Assembly (NCBI RefSeq): GCF_000626635.1
Contig: NZ_CP007451.1
Span: forward strand, 3,171,501 to 3,235,500
Length of the DNA: 64,000 bases
Source: Draconibacterium orientale
Lineage (GTDB): Bacteria > Bacteroidota > Bacteroidia > Bacteroidales > Prolixibacteraceae
Reading direction: 5' to 3'
Position 1 is the stretch's first letter, and each line of letters begins with the position of its first letter. Shown here piece by piece: positions 61,892 through 64,000 of this stretch. Made by a program: the position numbers and the translations under genes. Below the pieces are notes generated by a model that was given only the letters and a program-made list of their open reading frames with translations, searched no databases and was not told the DNA's origin.

Positions 61892-62091
61892 CTACATTCT
61901 GGTTTCATGTTCATTACTACTGTAACCTACTAACAAAATCGCAATGCACTAAAATCTCAACAGTCTGATAACTCAGGTACTTCTAAAAATAAAGTATATG
62001 CGTATGATTTGCAATTAAACAACGCAGAATAATACCGTTTTGTTTACTAACAGGTAAGTTATAGTAATGGGGGATAGGAAGAAAAGGGGGG

Positions 62092-62847
62092 CTAGATTCT
62101 CACAATACAAGAATCGGGGAGCCATCCCTGGTTACCGTCGGCCAGTTTTATTTCGGTCCAGCTGTCGAGCTGATCGGTAATTTCCAGTTTTAATCCTTCG
62201 TAAATCAGGAACAGGTCGGTGCCGGTTTCGCTGGGCGAACTTTTTACCGTAACACGCGGGCAGAAAACGATGGCGGTGTTCCGGTTATTGATTCTGGCTT
62301 TTTGCTGTGCTGCGTGAGAGACCGCAAAACCTGACAAAAGCACTGCGAAAATGCCCACCCAAAACGACAGGCGTTTTACGGCAACCGTTTTGCTGAAGAA
62401 AAAAGCACCGAGCAGCAACAGGAACAATACAAAGGACGCAATGCTGATGGTTGCCCAGGTATCGGCCGGGTATTTATTGATTACCGAATTTTTCCAGCGC
62501 AGGAAAAACGGTTTTGGCAATTCCTCTATTTGAGTTACCACATACTGGTTGGCTACCTGAAGGTTAAAAGCAATGTCTTCGTCGTGCGGAGCCAGTACTT
62601 TGGCACGTTCGTAATTTAAAATGGCATTGTTAATGTCGCCGGTTTTAAAATAGGCATTTCCCAGGTTGAAATAGACTTTAGCCGATTCTTCGCCGGTAGC
62701 TAAAATCTGCTCGTAGGCAGAAACGGCCTGTTGGTATTCTTCGGTGGTGTAATAAGCGTTTGCTTTCTCCCAAAGTTGCTCATTTGTTTCCTGTGCGAAA
62801 CTAAAAAACGGAGCTATAAGTAGTATGAATATTAGTATCCTTTTCAT
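62092..62847 (-). CDS. batE: BatE-type TPR/SH3 protein
   Basis: From ATG 62847 (MKRILIFILLIAPFFSFAQ) the protein is 251 residues. It has a signal peptide, two or three TPR repeats (ANAYYTTEEYQQAVSAYEQIL, AKVYFNLGNAYFKTGDINNAILNYERA), two central transmembrane helices (WATISIASFVLFLLLLGAFFF; LSFWVGIFAVLLSGFAVS) and a C-terminal SH3-like domain (VTVKSSPSETGTDLFLIYEGL, GWLPDSCI). This is the BatE layout of the Bat (aerotolerance) operon in Bacteroidota. It starts 4 bases after batD. Confidence 0.9.
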   Translation of the reverse strand: MKRILIFILLIAPFFSFAQETNEQLWEKANAYYTTEEYQQAVSAYEQILATGEESAKVYFNLGNAYFKTGDINNAILNYERAKVLAPHDEDIAFNLQVANQYVVTQIEELPKPFFLRWKNSVINKYPADTWATISIASFVLFLLLLGAFFFSKTVAVKRLSFWVGIFAVLLSGFAVSHAAQQKARINNRNTAIVFCPRVTVKSSPSETGTDLFLIYEGLKLEITDQLDSWTEIKLADGNQGWLPDSCIVRI

Positions 62848-62851
62848 TGTT

Positions 62852-64000
62852 CTAGCGTTTAATTTGTTTTTCAAAACGGCTCATTGTGGTCTCAGCCTTC
62901 TTATACAAATCATGGCGTGCTTCTGATCCACCAGCCGGAGCATATCTTGCAAATTCGCATTGGTCAACCACTTCCTCAAAGTCTTTAATTACTTCCTCGG
63001 CAACATTTCTGTCCTGCAGTTTTGCCACTGCGTTTTCGCGGTTCAGGTCGGCAACCGGAATTCCCAGTTTGTCGCTCAAATAGCCCCAGAAAGCTTTTAA
63101 AATTGCTTCGTGGAAAGCTTCGTTGTTGTTGTGTTTCATATAACCGGCAGCTGCTTTCAGTCGTTTAACAGCAACGCGGTTGGCCTTTTTATTTCGTACC
63201 AGTGCAATGTTGGCATTTTCGCGGGCTTTTTTGCGGTACACAAAATACAGTACAACAAACAGCAGCGCACTAATCAGGTAGATCAGATAAAAGATGGTAC
63301 TTCCGTAGAAGGTGTGTCCTTTTACCTGTAACATCGGTTTGCCTGATTTAATGAAGCGGATATCCTGTCCGATCAATTGCAAGTCTTCTTTACGGCGCGA
63401 GCTGATAACGGTGGTCGATTGCTCTTCGGTTCCTTTTTCAACGTGCAGCTTGTAAGCCTGAGTCGATTTGGTTTCGTATTTTCCTGTAGCTGGGTTGAAA
63501 TACGCAAATCTGATCGGTGGAATTTCATAGTCGCCCTCAAAACGTGGCTGGAAAAGGTACTCAATGGTTTTATTTCCCGAAACGCCATTATCGTTGGCCT
63601 GTACATTGTCGGTTGCACGCGGGTCGTACACTTCAAAATCACTTGGCAGTTCCAGTTCAGGCGAACGAACCAGTCGGATATTTCCGTTACCCGATATTTT
63701 CATCGTTAGTGTAACCGCGTCGTTGGTGGTAACATTGGTACTGCTAATCTCCGACGAAACATTAAAGTTACCCACTCCGCCCATAAAATTGGCCGGTTCG
63801 GTTGGCAGGTCTTTTACATTCACCGAAACGGCATCGCTGGTAACGCGTGCTCGTACTGTACGGTAATTGTCAAAGAAATCATCGAAGAAACTGCGTGCTT
63901 TTACCCGCTCACGAATCAACAGTGCCATACTGAATGGCTCGATTGTTAATCGTCCGTTTTGCTGCGGGAAAAGGATGGTCTTTTTCAATGTGCCAACCTG
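62852..64000 (-). CDS. batD: BatD protein (3' part)
   Basis: The frame runs through the window edge at 64000; the TTG at 63988 is not the true start. The visible 382 residues hold the C-terminal part of the BatD 'oxygen tolerance' domain (NPATGKYETKSTQAYKLHVEKG; QPRFEGDYEIPPIRFAYF). A transmembrane helix (STIFYLIYLISALLFVVLYFV) and a cytosolic helical tail (FHEAILKAFWGYLSDKLGIPVADLN) follow. Bat proteins work with MoxR ATPase and VWA-domain proteins at the envelope in stress tolerance; the exact role is not settled. batE follows. Confidence 0.92.
   Translation of the reverse strand, partial: QVGTLKKTILFPQQNGRLTIEPFSMALLIRERVKARSFFDDFFDNYRTVRARVTSDAVSVNVKDLPTEPANFMGGVGNFNVSSEISSTNVTTNDAVTLTMKISGNGNIRLVRSPELELPSDFEVYDPRATDNVQANDNGVSGNKTIEYLFQPRFEGDYEIPPIRFAYFNPATGKYETKSTQAYKLHVEKGTEEQSTTVISSRRKEDLQLIGQDIRFIKSGKPMLQVKGHTFYGSTIFYLIYLISALLFVVLYFVYRKKARENANIALVRNKKANRVAVKRLKAAAGYMKHNNNEAFHEAILKAFWGYLSDKLGIPVADLNRENAVAKLQDRNVAEEVIKDFEEVVDQCEFARYAPAGGSEARHDLYKKAETTMSRFEKQIKR

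Overview
The window reads as a chromosomal segment of a Bacteroidota bacterium, most likely a marine or sediment member of the Marinilabiliales/Prolixibacteraceae type. The evidence is a SusC/SusD polysaccharide-utilisation locus with a hybrid two-component regulator, a Bacteroidota-type OadGAB sodium pump, BatD/BatE, a eukaryotic-type citrate synthase, and several promoter-like TAnnTTTG boxes with little Shine-Dalgarno signal. The genus is an inference from gene content only.

Layout. 1-12.8 kb: polysaccharide-utilisation locus (3' part of a GH2 glycosidase, convergent hybrid two-component regulator, then susC, susD and a PKD-domain surface lipoprotein). 12.85-14.63 kb: an intact IS1182-type insertion sequence with perfect 16-bp terminal inverted repeats. 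14.6-20.1 kb: unlinked small envelope and metabolic genes (DUF4412, hemolysin III, VOC protein, DUF1460 hydrolase, hypothetical proteins). 20.1-20.3 kb: an array of eight units with an exact 21-bp period. 20.4-23.8 kb: a minus-strand cluster of a macrodomain protein, an unknown protein, a peptidoglycan-hydrolase-like protein and a TIM-barrel amidohydrolase. 24.1-28.4 kb: glycerol operon padR-glpK-glpD-glpF with a candidate PadR operator. 28.5-34 kb: a MITE-like hairpin, a CBM9-like protein, a SNF2 helicase, an NYN/LOTUS nuclease-like protein and a cold-shock protein. 34.4-38 kb: oadG-oadA-oadB with a promoter and a terminator. 38.0-39.9 kb: a group II intron inserted one base after that terminator. 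40.2-44.5 kb: a large multi-PAS hybrid histidine kinase broken by two single-base homopolymer insertions. 44.6-47 kb: an MscS channel, a second array with an exact 42-bp period, and a hypothetical gene. 47.0-48.0 kb: a gene-free, repeat-rich convergent region with a possible structured RNA. 48.0-54.5 kb: a TCA-cycle operon (aconitase, two different isocitrate dehydrogenases, citrate synthase) preceded by a perfect FNR-type box. 54.8-61.9 kb: a nine-gene, tightly overlapping carotenoid operon. 62.1-64 kb: batE and the 3' part of batD.

How it fits together. The organism appears to take up and degrade a polysaccharide, use glycerol, run an oxidative branch of the TCA cycle able to make both NADH and NADPH, couple decarboxylation to sodium export, and make a hydroxylated, probably glycosylated and acylated monocyclic carotenoid.

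The most unusual signals are the two intergenic arrays with exact 21- and 42-bp periods (two and four DNA helical turns, and also 7 and 14 codons), which no standard feature type explains. Others are the FNR box before the TCA operon, the paired isocitrate dehydrogenases with opposite predicted cofactor preference, and the split sensor kinase.
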